DNA of 36,191 bases from Caulobacter sp. CCH9-E1 (GTDB lineage Bacteria; Pseudomonadota; Alphaproteobacteria; Caulobacterales; Caulobacteraceae): the NCBI RefSeq assembly GCF_001556515.1, contig NZ_LSJA01000001.1, forward strand, positions 1 to 36,191. Direction: 5' to 3'. A program made the translations under genes and the position numbers. Positions 16,391-22,919 of this stretch are shown here, piece after piece; the first letter of the stretch is position 1, and every line of letters begins with the position of its first letter. The notes under the pieces are model-generated. The model had not been told where the DNA came from and made no database searches. It saw only the letters and a list, made by a program, of their open reading frames with translations.

Positions 16391-16783
16391 ATGATGCGTC
16401 GCCTAATCCTGGCCCTCGCTTCCGGCGCGCTGCTGGCCGCGCCGGTCCTCGCCGCCGCCCAGGCGGACAAACCCGCTTCCAAGCCCAAGGCCGAGCGCGC
16501 GTGCTTCCGGGCCCAGGATGTGAATGGCTTCAACGCCGTCGATAAGGAGACGGTGGATGTCTCGGTCGGCGTGCGGGATGTCTACCGCCTGACCTTGTTC
16601 TCGCCGTCGCCAGACATCGACTGGACCCAGCGGATCGCCATTGAGGCGCGCGGCGGCTCGTGGATCTGTTCGGGCATGGACGCCACGATCATCGTGCCAG
16701 GCCCCATCGGCTTACAGCGCTATCCGGTGACCGCGATCCGCAAGCTGACGCCCGAAGAGATCAAGGCCCGCAAGAAGCGCTGA
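16391..16783 (+). CDS. DUF6491-family exported protein
   Basis: A 130-residue protein with a signal peptide (MMRRLILALASGALLAAPVLAAAQA). The mature part CFRAQDVNGFNAVDKETVDVSVGVRDVYRL, then PDIDWTQRIAIEARGGSWICSG and a final AIRKLTPEEI, fits the DUF6491 pattern. Two cysteines probably pair in the periplasm. ATG 16391 is chosen because GGAG (16378-16381) lies 9 bases upstream; ATG 16382 and TTG 16373 are less likely. Function is unknown. It follows nhaA by 58 bp on the same strand. Confidence 0.78.
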   Translation: MMRRLILALASGALLAAPVLAAAQADKPASKPKAERACFRAQDVNGFNAVDKETVDVSVGVRDVYRLTLFSPSPDIDWTQRIAIEARGGSWICSGMDATIIVPGPIGLQRYPVTAIRKLTPEEIKARKKR

Positions 16784-16791
16784 CGCCGGCT

Positions 16792-17160
16792 CTATTGCGG
16801 CCTGTTCCGCAGGGCGTCGATGATCACCCGGTTGGCCGCTTCGCAGCGGCTTTCGCCAAAGCCGCGCTCGATCGTGATGGCCGGCTTCAGCCGCGCTTCC
16901 AGCTCGGCGGCCGTCGCCTGCGCCCGGCCCGCGATCTGGCGCGTCTCGGCCAGGCGCGCGCGGGTCAGGGCCAGCTCGGCCAGGACGCCGTCGCGGTGCG
17001 CCGCCAAGCCGGCGGCCTCCTCGCGCGCCTCGTTGAGCTGAGCGCGCAGACGCATCGCGAAGGAGCCGAGCCAACCCGCCACCCCCGCCGCGACGAACGC
17101 CAAGACGGCGGCGGCCGCGAAGATTACGGGGCTGTCCAGGGCGCTCAGCAGGGCGTGCAT
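16792..17160 (-). CDS. Small membrane-anchored coiled-coil protein
   Basis: A 122-residue protein with one long N-terminal membrane segment (about residues 9-34, SPVIFAAAAVLAFVAAGVAGWLGSF), then a charged heptad-like helix (RLRAQLNEAREEAAGLAAHRDGVLAELALTRARL) that should form a coiled coil, and a short C-terminal piece with one cysteine. The layout (anchor plus coiled coil) is like small envelope or division-associated proteins, but I recognise no family. ATG 17160 is chosen because GGAG lies 6 bases upstream; a longer frame from TTG 17283 passes through a perfect 17-bp inverted repeat and is unlikely to be coding. Confidence 0.65.
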   Translation of the reverse strand: MHALLSALDSPVIFAAAAVLAFVAAGVAGWLGSFAMRLRAQLNEAREEAAGLAAHRDGVLAELALTRARLAETRQIAGRAQATAAELEARLKPAITIERGFGESRCEAANRVIIDALRNRPQ

Positions 17161-17195
17161 AAGGTTCTCCAACAATCCAGAAGCCGGCTTAGGCT

Positions 17196-17232
17196 GCGAA
17201 GAACCTGGGCGGTCGCCGCCCAGGTTCTTCGC
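17196..17232. repeat. Perfect 17-bp inverted repeat with 3-bp loop
   Basis: GCGAAGAACCTGGGCGG (17196-17212), TCG, and its exact reverse complement (17216-17232). No T tract follows on either strand, so it is not a classical terminator. It lies 35 bp upstream of the coiled-coil gene start and after the 66-residue gene (both minus strand), so it may be an RNA processing or stability element in a shared transcript. Confidence 0.7.
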
Positions 17233-17379
17233 GACGAACTCGCCCGCCGCGCGGACGATGGCGTTCGTCGACTGCCGCTCCAATCCCCACCAGAGCGGCG
17301 CGTCTCAAAATGAGTGATCTCCGGTCCTCAAGTTCCTCCTGGGCGCCTCAGAAGGAGTAACCGGCGATACGGAAACGTG

Positions 17380-17580
17380 TCAGGCGCTGAGCACCCGCGG
17401 ATGCCCGTCGCGAACGGTCGCCTGGGCGAAGTCCAGCACGTCGCGGGTGACGGCGGTCAGGTGGGCTTCGGCCACGCCCTGTTCGCGCGCCCAGATGATC
17501 AGGGCGTGCCGGAGAAAGGTGTTGCCGACTTCGGTCTTGGCGAAGGGCGCATCGCCCAGGGCGACAGTGTTCATAGACAT
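17380..17580 (-). CDS. Small unknown protein, 66 residues
   Basis: A 66-residue soluble protein, starting MSMNTVALGDAPFAKTEVG and mostly alpha-helical, with a WAREQG segment and a C-terminal helix VTRDVLDFAQATVRDG. There is no signal peptide or membrane segment. I do not recognise a family. ATG 17580 is supported by GGGAG 7 bases upstream; the longer open frame to 17727 starts in a GC-rich leader and is not used. A hairpin lies just upstream (17600-17617) and a Crp-like palindrome lies further upstream (17753-17768), which suggests regulated expression. Confidence 0.6.
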   Translation of the reverse strand: MSMNTVALGDAPFAKTEVGNTFLRHALIIWAREQGVAEAHLTAVTRDVLDFAQATVRDGHPRVLSA

Positions 17581-17599
17581 CGCGCGGCTCCCGATCCGA

Positions 17600-17617
17600 C
17601 CGGGGCGCGAGCCCCGG
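17600..17617 (-). promoter_or_regulatory. Leader hairpin of the 66-residue gene
   Basis: CCGGGGC and GCCCCGG form a 7-bp GC stem with a 4-nt loop, a few bases upstream of the Shine-Dalgarno. Could control translation; there is no T tract toward the gene. Confidence 0.35.
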
Positions 17618-17752
17618 AAAGTTTTGCGAAAAAGGACCCGGCCGGCGGGTGGCCGGGCCCCAAGTCGGTTCACGCGGCCGGTGGCTGCAAACGGTGGACG
17701 CTCGCCGCCGCCGGTCGACACGCACACAATCTTCGGAATGGCCGCGCTTGAA

Positions 17753-17768
17753 TGTGCGGATTTTCACA
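17753..17768. promoter_or_regulatory. Crp-like palindromic site
   Basis: TGTGC-GGATTT-TCACA differs at one position from the Crp consensus TGTGA-N6-TCACA. It lies between the end of the cyclase gene and the 66-residue gene, about 173 bp before that gene's start codon. A Crp/Fnr-family regulator is encoded 4.3 kb away, in the same neighbourhood. Confidence 0.45.
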
Positions 17769-17822
17769 TCGAGAAAAATAGCGGTTTTTCCAGCCGCCCA
17801 TCCCCCGGGCCGGCCAGGATCT

Positions 17823-19565
17823 TCAAGCTCGGGAGAGGTTGAAGATGGGCGTGGCCGGAAAGCCCTTCCGCCCCTGGGTGCGGCCGACATAGCCGCAGCG
17901 CACGCGATCGCCGTGGAACGTCGCCAGCGCGCCCGCGAGCGCTTCGCTGACATAGGCCGAGCCGGGCGCGGCGTCGGGCTCGATGCGCGCGGCGACCACC
18001 ACGTGCGCGCCGACGACGGCGGGAGCCTTGGTCAGGGGATTGGTGCGCAGATGGACCGGGCCGTAGTGGCCGCCGATCCGCAGGCCCAGGCGCCGCGGCA
18101 GGCCCAAGGCGCCTAGATCCACCGCGCGATAGGCCTCGAGCAGGGCCAGGGCGGCCAGCGCCGAATCGATGGGCTGGTCGAACACCAGGAACAGGCCGTC
18201 GCCCCAGGTCTCGATATGAATCGGCGGCGCCTCAAGCGCCTCGACGACCTCGGCCAGACGGCCCATCACCCCTTCCATGAAGGCCGGGATCTGATCGTCC
18301 CGCAGCGCGCCAAACCCCTGGACGTCGGCGAACAGCATGGCCTTCATGGCCCGCGACCCGGCCGCGATCGGCTTGGAGACGCTGGTGGCGGGCTCTGGCC
18401 GGTCGATGGGGATCACCACGGCCCGCCGACCGCTTCTCGCCCAATAGGTCATGTCGGCGAATACGCCCGCCGGCCCCGGCGCGGCGCGCCCGTCCCACGC
18501 CGCCAGCTGCACCGCCTCGGTCGCCAGGGTCTGAGCGCGCAGCACCGCGCAGCCTATGGCGAACTGGCTGGCGTAGGCGAACACCTGCTCGTCGCCCAGA
18601 TAAGGATCCTGCGAGGCGTAGCGGACCGAGGCCGCGCGCGCCATGCAGCGCTCGAAACGCTCCAGCCAGGTCTCGCCGAACGGCGCGACCGAGACCTCGA
18701 CGAACGCGGCGCGATGCAGGGGCAGGATCACATGCAGTTCGCCGCCGGCCTCAAGCAGGGCCTCGGCGAAGACGATGTCGGCGCCGGCCGCCAGGCCGCC
18801 ATAGCCGAAGCCGATCCGTTCGGCGCGCAGGGCCGCGTCGATGCGGGCCCGCAGGCTCTGGTCGCAGACGTTCTGGATATGGCCGGTGAAGTGCGCGCAG
18901 GCCGGCGGACGAAAGGGCGCCAGCCAGCCGGTGTCCACGCCGACCTCGCGGCACAGCATCTCCATCTGGCGCAGGGTGGAGGCGTGGGCGGCGTAGGCGC
19001 TCGGCGCCAAGGCCAGCGCCTGCTCCAGCCGTCGCCGCGCGGCGTCCAGATCGCCGACCAGAAAGAGCGCCTCCGCGCGGCTGGCGGCTTCATAATAGGC
19101 CGCTTCTCCCGTCAGTCCTTGCGCGCGCGGGGCTTGCAGCACGTCCATGGCGCGCTCGGCGGCGCCGGCCCGATCGCCCGCGACGAGCATCATGGTGGCG
19201 GCGTTGATCGCGCCATAGACGCCGCCGAAGCGATGCGACAGGGCCTCGTATCGAAGGCGGGACGCCTTGGCGAAGGCGATCCGCCGCGCGCCCCGGCTGC
19301 CCAGGGCGACATCTTTCAATAGCCGCGCGCCCAGCGCGATCGCGTCGGCGTCATCGGCCTCGGCGAGGCCCAGCCGGACATACTCCGAACGAGCGAAGTC
19401 CAGGGCGCCCGCTCGCGCCAGGCAGAGAACGGCGGCATAGGCCGCGCCGGGGGGCGCGGCCTCGCCTTCAAGCGCCGCGTGGGCGATGTCGTAAGCCGCG
19501 AGGATCTCGCCGCGCCGGATCAGCGCGGCGATCTCCTCGCGGTCGAAGGACCTGTACGGACTCAG
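17823..19565 (-). CDS. DUF4071/TRAFs-binding-like - SLOG-like - class III nucleotide cyclase protein
   Basis: About 580 residues in three parts. Residues 1-235: helical repeats of the DUF4071 (MAP3K TRAFs-binding) type, with LCLARAGALDFARSEY, GARLLKDVALG and GGVYGAINAATMMLVAGD. About 240-385: a Rossmann-like, probably SLOG-type domain with YGGLAAGADIVFAEALLEAG, LHVILPLHR and LAAWDG. About 405-575: a class III nucleotide cyclase domain with metal aspartates D414 (FADVQGF) and D456 (TWGDG). Base-recognition position E452 is Glu, as in guanylate cyclases; A516 and V523 replace the usual Asp/Cys and Asn; R527 is kept. The DUF4071-like part extends 82 residues above the first standard start (TTG 19319) with no ATG, GTG or TTG. 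The proposed start is CTG 19565, overlapping the upstream stop (CTGA). The product nucleotide is unknown. Confidence 0.75.
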   Translation of the reverse strand: MSPYRSFDREEIAALIRRGEILAAYDIAHAALEGEAAPPGAAYAAVLCLARAGALDFARSEYVRLGLAEADDADAIALGARLLKDVALGSRGARRIAFAKASRLRYEALSHRFGGVYGAINAATMMLVAGDRAGAAERAMDVLQAPRAQGLTGEAAYYEAASRAEALFLVGDLDAARRRLEQALALAPSAYAAHASTLRQMEMLCREVGVDTGWLAPFRPPACAHFTGHIQNVCDQSLRARIDAALRAERIGFGYGGLAAGADIVFAEALLEAGGELHVILPLHRAAFVEVSVAPFGETWLERFERCMARAASVRYASQDPYLGDEQVFAYASQFAIGCAVLRAQTLATEAVQLAAWDGRAAPGPAGVFADMTYWARSGRRAVVIPIDRPEPATSVSKPIAAGSRAMKAMLFADVQGFGALRDDQIPAFMEGVMGRLAEVVEALEAPPIHIETWGDGLFLVFDQPIDSALAALALLEAYRAVDLGALGLPRRLGLRIGGHYGPVHLRTNPLTKAPAVVGAHVVVAARIEPDAAPGSAYVSEALAGALATFHGDRVRCGYVGRTQGRKGFPATPIFNLSRA

Positions 19566-19972
19566 GGAATCTGACCCGTGCCGTTCTCGACGTCGGGGTC
19601 GAGCGTGATCAGCTGCTTATGCTGATCCAGCATGAACAGGCTGTAGGTGTAGATGCCCATCCGATTGCATTCGTAGATGATCTTGAACGCGGTGTGGGTC
19701 GGGAGCGTACCGCCGCCATGCGGCTTTTCGGTCACCCACACCCAACTGGAGAAGTTTACGCCGTAGTCGTCGTCGACCTGGATCGGCCGGCGCTGGAAGG
19801 CCCAGCCGGCCGCGATCAGTTGATCGCTCAGTCGGAAATACAGTTCCTGCCGCTGGTTCAGGGGCATGCTCAGCGGAACCGGATGGGCCGGATCGACCAC
19901 GTTCATGAAGTTGAAGTTCGAATCGAAACCCACGACGATCTCGACGTAGGTGGTCGGTGTCGGTTCAGTCAT
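19562..19972 (-). CDS. Unknown 136-residue protein of the TIR-cyclase operon
   Basis: A soluble protein with mixed alpha/beta character and many aromatic residues: TYVEIVVGFDSNFNFMNVV near the start, NQRQELYFRLSDQLIAAGWAF in the middle, and FKIIYECNRMGIYTYSLFML near the end. There is no signal peptide. I recognise no family. ATG 19972 is strongly supported by GGGAGG 6 bases upstream and overlaps the end of the TIR gene by 8 bases. Its stop codon overlaps the proposed CTG start of the cyclase gene. Being sandwiched and overlapping on both sides implies it works with the TIR and cyclase proteins, perhaps as adaptor, ligand sensor or inhibitor; this is inference from context. Confidence 0.75.
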   Translation of the reverse strand: MTEPTPTTYVEIVVGFDSNFNFMNVVDPAHPVPLSMPLNQRQELYFRLSDQLIAAGWAFQRRPIQVDDDYGVNFSSWVWVTEKPHGGGTLPTHTAFKIIYECNRMGIYTYSLFMLDQHKQLITLDPDVENGTGQIP

Positions 19973-22025
19973 TTTGCGCCTCCCGAGTGGAAGCTCCACC
20001 AGGAAGAGAGTCTCTCCAAAACGCAAGGAATCCGGGGTGCCCGTAACCTTCTTTTATGAGGTCGCGCACGATCGCGTCGGCTTCCGTGCTGCGGCCGACC
20101 GCCGCGAGCGCGCGCGCCAGCACGTCGCGGCTCGATGGCGGCAGGGTGGCGCGCCAGGGCCAAAGGATGTCGACGGCCGAGGCGGCGCGTCCGGCCGACC
20201 ACTCCGAGAACGCATAGATCGCGGCGGCGCCCGCGTCCTTGCGCCAGGTGGTGGCCTTGGCGCGGACGGCCAGCGCGTCGGCCAGCGTCCGCACCCTGTC
20301 CGCGCGTCCAGACTGGAGGGCCAGGGTGACAGCCTGCTGGTCCAGGCGACCTTCGTACCTGTCGCTCCAGGCCTCGGCCTTCGGTCCCACGCGACGCGCC
20401 GCGAGGATTTTCCCCGCCTCGGCGTGGGCGGCGCGAGCGTCGTCCATCCGTCCCGACCATAGCGCCAGGTCGGCGGCGTCCATCAGGCTGCTCGCCAGAT
20501 ATTCCCGCCAGCGGGCGTTCGTCGGATCCAGGACGGCCAGGCCCCGAAGCCGCTTCAGGTTCTCGTCCGACCGCGCCCGCGCCGAAGCCAGGCGGCCCAG
20601 GTCAAGCTCGAGCCGCGCCAGCGCCACCTGGGCGGCGACGGCGCGCGCGGCCAGGCGCTTGTCGCTCGGGTTCTGGGCCAGGGCCTCCTCCAGCAGGCGC
20701 ACCGCCGCCTGCCGCTCGGCGACGGCCTCGCGCGGACGTGCGATGCGCATCAGGCAGTCCGCGGACCACGCGCGCGAATTGGCCAGACCCTGGATCAGCT
20801 TCTGGTCCTTGGGGGCCTTGGCGAGTTCGGCCTCGAAGACGGACGAGGCGACGCGGAACGCGTCCAGCGCCTCGGCCGGCCGCGCCTGTTCGTAGAACAG
20901 GGTGCCCAGGTTGTTCTTGGCGTAGGCCACCTCGATCCGCCACTCGGGACGCTTGGGGTCGAGGGCCACAAGGCGATCGGCCAATTCGCCATAGCGCCTG
21001 AAGCGCCGCTCGGCGCCGACGACATCGTTGCGGCGCCATTGCACATAGCCCAGCCAGAAAACGTTCTGGGCCTCGTCGAACACATAGTCGCCGTTCTGCG
21101 GGTTGCGCTGCACCAGGGTGTGGGTGGTGGCCGCGGCCTGGGAGAAGGCGTGCTCGGCGCCGGCGAGATCGCCGCGCTGCTCGCGGATCGTTCCCAGCAA
21201 GGTCTGGGCCTTGGCGCGCTGGCCCAGGGCCTTGTCGTCCAGCCGGTCCGTCTGCGCCTTGGCGTAGTAGGCCAGCACCTTGGCGCTGACGCTGTCGAGC
21301 ACGTCCAGGCGGCCAACCGGCTCGAGCTGCTGGCGCAGGTCGCCCAGCATGAAGGCCACCAGCGCCTCGGTCTCGTCGCGCTGCTGGCGGGCGATCTGGC
21401 GCGATTTGAGGGTCACCACCGTCATGGCGCCCATGCCGATGGCCAGGACCACCGCCGCCGTCGTGAACGTGGCCATGACCTGCAGCCGTCGCCGGGCGTC
21501 GCGCTGCACCAGCTGGTCCAGGCTGACGCCCAGAAGACGGGCGGCGATCTTCAGGCGCGCCAGACGCCGGCCGTCGCCCTCCTCGCGCAGATCCACCGCC
21601 AGCGGCTCCACGCCCGGCGGCAACACCGCGCGCAGCGAGGGGGGCAGGATCGCGGAGAGGTCCGTGTGGGCTCCGGCGTCCGGCGTAATCACGCAGATGA
21701 TCCGCTCGGGCGCGCCGGTCTTCAGGAAATATTCGACCTCCTGGTCCACCCAGCGCGAGGCCGCCGCGGCCTCCGAGCACAGGACGATCAACGCATCCGA
21801 ACGCTCCAGCGCCGTCCGGATGGCGCCGTTCAGATCGAGCGAGGCGCTCAGCTCGTCGCGGTCCCTGAAAATAGGTCGTAAGCTGCGCTTGGAATCGTCT
21901 GCGCCGCGCTCAGCCACAAGGCGGGGCGGACGATAGGTCTCGAGCGCGCGATGCAGCCATTGAGCGACTTTGCGATCGCGATGACTATAACTGATAAACG
22001 CCTTGTAGCGCTGTCGGCTATCCAT
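19965..22025 (-). CDS. TIR - transmembrane - TPR protein
   Basis: A 686-residue protein. Residues 5-150 are a TIR domain: YKAFISYSHRDRKVAQWLHRALE, then RDRDELSASLDLNGAIRTALERSDALIVLCS, then SRWVDQEVEYF with W92 and E96 at the place of the catalytic glutamate of NAD-cleaving TIRs. Basic RDARRR then leads into one membrane helix (about 181-205). The rest is a helical TPR region, beginning with the motif VGRLDVLDSVSAKVLAYYAKAQ. The TIR would be cytoplasmic and the TPRs periplasmic if there is only one span. ATG 22025 fits the TIR fold and has GGGGG upstream. It has no cyclic-nucleotide-binding domain. It is first in a three-gene overlapping operon and divergent from a Crp-like regulator. NAD cleavage is inferred, not proven. 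Confidence 0.88.
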   Translation of the reverse strand: MDSRQRYKAFISYSHRDRKVAQWLHRALETYRPPRLVAERGADDSKRSLRPIFRDRDELSASLDLNGAIRTALERSDALIVLCSEAAAASRWVDQEVEYFLKTGAPERIICVITPDAGAHTDLSAILPPSLRAVLPPGVEPLAVDLREEGDGRRLARLKIAARLLGVSLDQLVQRDARRRLQVMATFTTAAVVLAIGMGAMTVVTLKSRQIARQQRDETEALVAFMLGDLRQQLEPVGRLDVLDSVSAKVLAYYAKAQTDRLDDKALGQRAKAQTLLGTIREQRGDLAGAEHAFSQAAATTHTLVQRNPQNGDYVFDEAQNVFWLGYVQWRRNDVVGAERRFRRYGELADRLVALDPKRPEWRIEVAYAKNNLGTLFYEQARPAEALDAFRVASSVFEAELAKAPKDQKLIQGLANSRAWSADCLMRIARPREAVAERQAAVRLLEEALAQNPSDKRLAARAVAAQVALARLELDLGRLASARARSDENLKRLRGLAVLDPTNARWREYLASSLMDAADLALWSGRMDDARAAHAEAGKILAARRVGPKAEAWSDRYEGRLDQQAVTLALQSGRADRVRTLADALAVRAKATTWRKDAGAAAIYAFSEWSAGRAASAVDILWPWRATLPPSSRDVLARALAAVGRSTEADAIVRDLIKEGYGHPGFLAFWRDSLPGGASTREAQND

Positions 22026-22060
22026 GTATCGCCCCCGATCGACAGCAGGAGCGTACTTCG

Positions 22061-22807
22061 ATGAAAACGATTGCCCCATCGTTCGCCCCCGCGCCGTCCC
22101 ATACGCCGAAAGCAGCATCGCCTAAAGACTATCGCGCAAATCGTGTATTTCGACACATGCTTCAGCCAGAAGTGGAATCCCTGGCCGGCGCGATAGAACA
22201 TCTGAGTTACGACAAGGGGGAGATGATCCTCCAGCGCCACGATCAGGAGGGGGGCATCTACCTGCTGCTGGAGGGCGTCCTGCTGGCCAACCAGTATGCG
22301 AAGTCGGGCCGCGAGGTCGGCTACCGACGCATCACCCAGGGCAGCTACTTCGGCGAGATTTCGGCGATCGACGGCCTGCCTCGTTCGGTCAACATCGTCG
22401 CGCTCGAGGACTCGCGCATCGCTCGCCTGCCCCAGTCGCTGGTGCGCCGCCTGTTCGACGAGTCGCCGCGCTTCATGAAGGCGCTGCTGGAGGACATGGC
22501 GGGGCTGGCGCGGTCCCTGACCGATCGCCTGTTCGAGCTGACCGCCGTGTCGGTGGCCTGCCGCGTCGATATCGAATTGCTGCGGATGGCCAGCGCCGCC
22601 AGCCGCGACGGTCGTCAGGCGGTGATCAATCCCTGCCCCACCCACGCCGAGCTGGCCGCCCTGCTGGGCAGCCAGCGCGAGCCGGTGACGCGTGAGCTGA
22701 ACCGACTGGCGGGCCTGGGCATCGTTCGCCAGACGGGACGCACCCTGCACGTCCTGGACCTTCCCGCCCTGGCCGACGAGGTCGAGCGTATCGGCGGCGA
22801 GGTCTGA
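22061..22807 (+). CDS. Crp/Fnr-family transcriptional regulator
   Basis: A 248-residue regulator. Residues about 33-150 are a cyclic-nucleotide-binding-type beta-roll (GEMILQRHDQEGGIYLLLEGVLL, then YRRITQGSYFGEISAIDGLPRSVNIVAL), with SYFGEISAIDGLPRSV resembling the phosphate-binding cassette consensus (FGE...R[ST]). A long dimer helix follows, then a winged helix (PTHAELAALLGSQREPVTRELNRLAGLGIV). No Fnr-type N-terminal cysteines are seen. ATG 22061 has AGGAG 10 bases upstream; ATG 22157 is a weaker alternative. It is divergent from the TIR operon across only 35 bp, so it may control that operon and sense the nucleotide made by the cyclase; this is inference. Confidence 0.88.
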   Translation: MKTIAPSFAPAPSHTPKAASPKDYRANRVFRHMLQPEVESLAGAIEHLSYDKGEMILQRHDQEGGIYLLLEGVLLANQYAKSGREVGYRRITQGSYFGEISAIDGLPRSVNIVALEDSRIARLPQSLVRRLFDESPRFMKALLEDMAGLARSLTDRLFELTAVSVACRVDIELLRMASAASRDGRQAVINPCPTHAELAALLGSQREPVTRELNRLAGLGIVRQTGRTLHVLDLPALADEVERIGGEV

Positions 22808-22814
22808 CGCGCGC

Positions 22815-22863
22815 TAGAGCCCTTTCCGATCTGATTGACCCAATCAGATCGGAAAGGGCTCTA
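22815..22863. repeat. Perfect 23-bp inverted repeat
   Basis: TAGAGCCCTTTCCGATCTGATTG (22815-22837) has its exact reverse complement at 22841-22863, with a 3-bp loop. The TAGAGC...TTTCCGAT ends resemble mobile palindromic repeats common between Caulobacter genes. It may also end transcription from the regulator gene. Confidence 0.8.
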
Positions 22864-22872
22864 CCTCAAAGG

Positions 22873-22919
22873 TTTAGGGCATTTCGATAATCGTTTCACA
22901 CTTATCGGAAATGCCCCTA
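22873..22919. repeat. Second imperfect inverted repeat abutting the LptF-type gene
   Basis: GGGCATTTCGATAA and TTATCGGAAATGCCC pair with a single bulged G around an 11-bp loop. Its right end (CCCCTAG) contains the stop codon of the minus-strand permease gene. It lies next to the 23-bp palindrome and shares the TTTC(C)GAT motif. Confidence 0.65.

Noticed and set aside
17161..17283. Longer start (TTG 17283) for the coiled-coil membrane protein
   Set aside because: The extra 41 codons run through a perfect 17-bp inverted repeat, and ATG 17160 has a good ribosome binding site.
17823..19319. Cyclase gene starting at TTG 19319
   Set aside because: It would remove the first part of the DUF4071-like domain, which is clearly coded upstream in the same frame.
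19965..22025. Calling the TIR gene a PycTIR effector of a standard Pycsar system
   Set aside because: PycTIR effectors carry a cyclic-nucleotide-binding domain; this protein has a membrane helix and TPRs instead.
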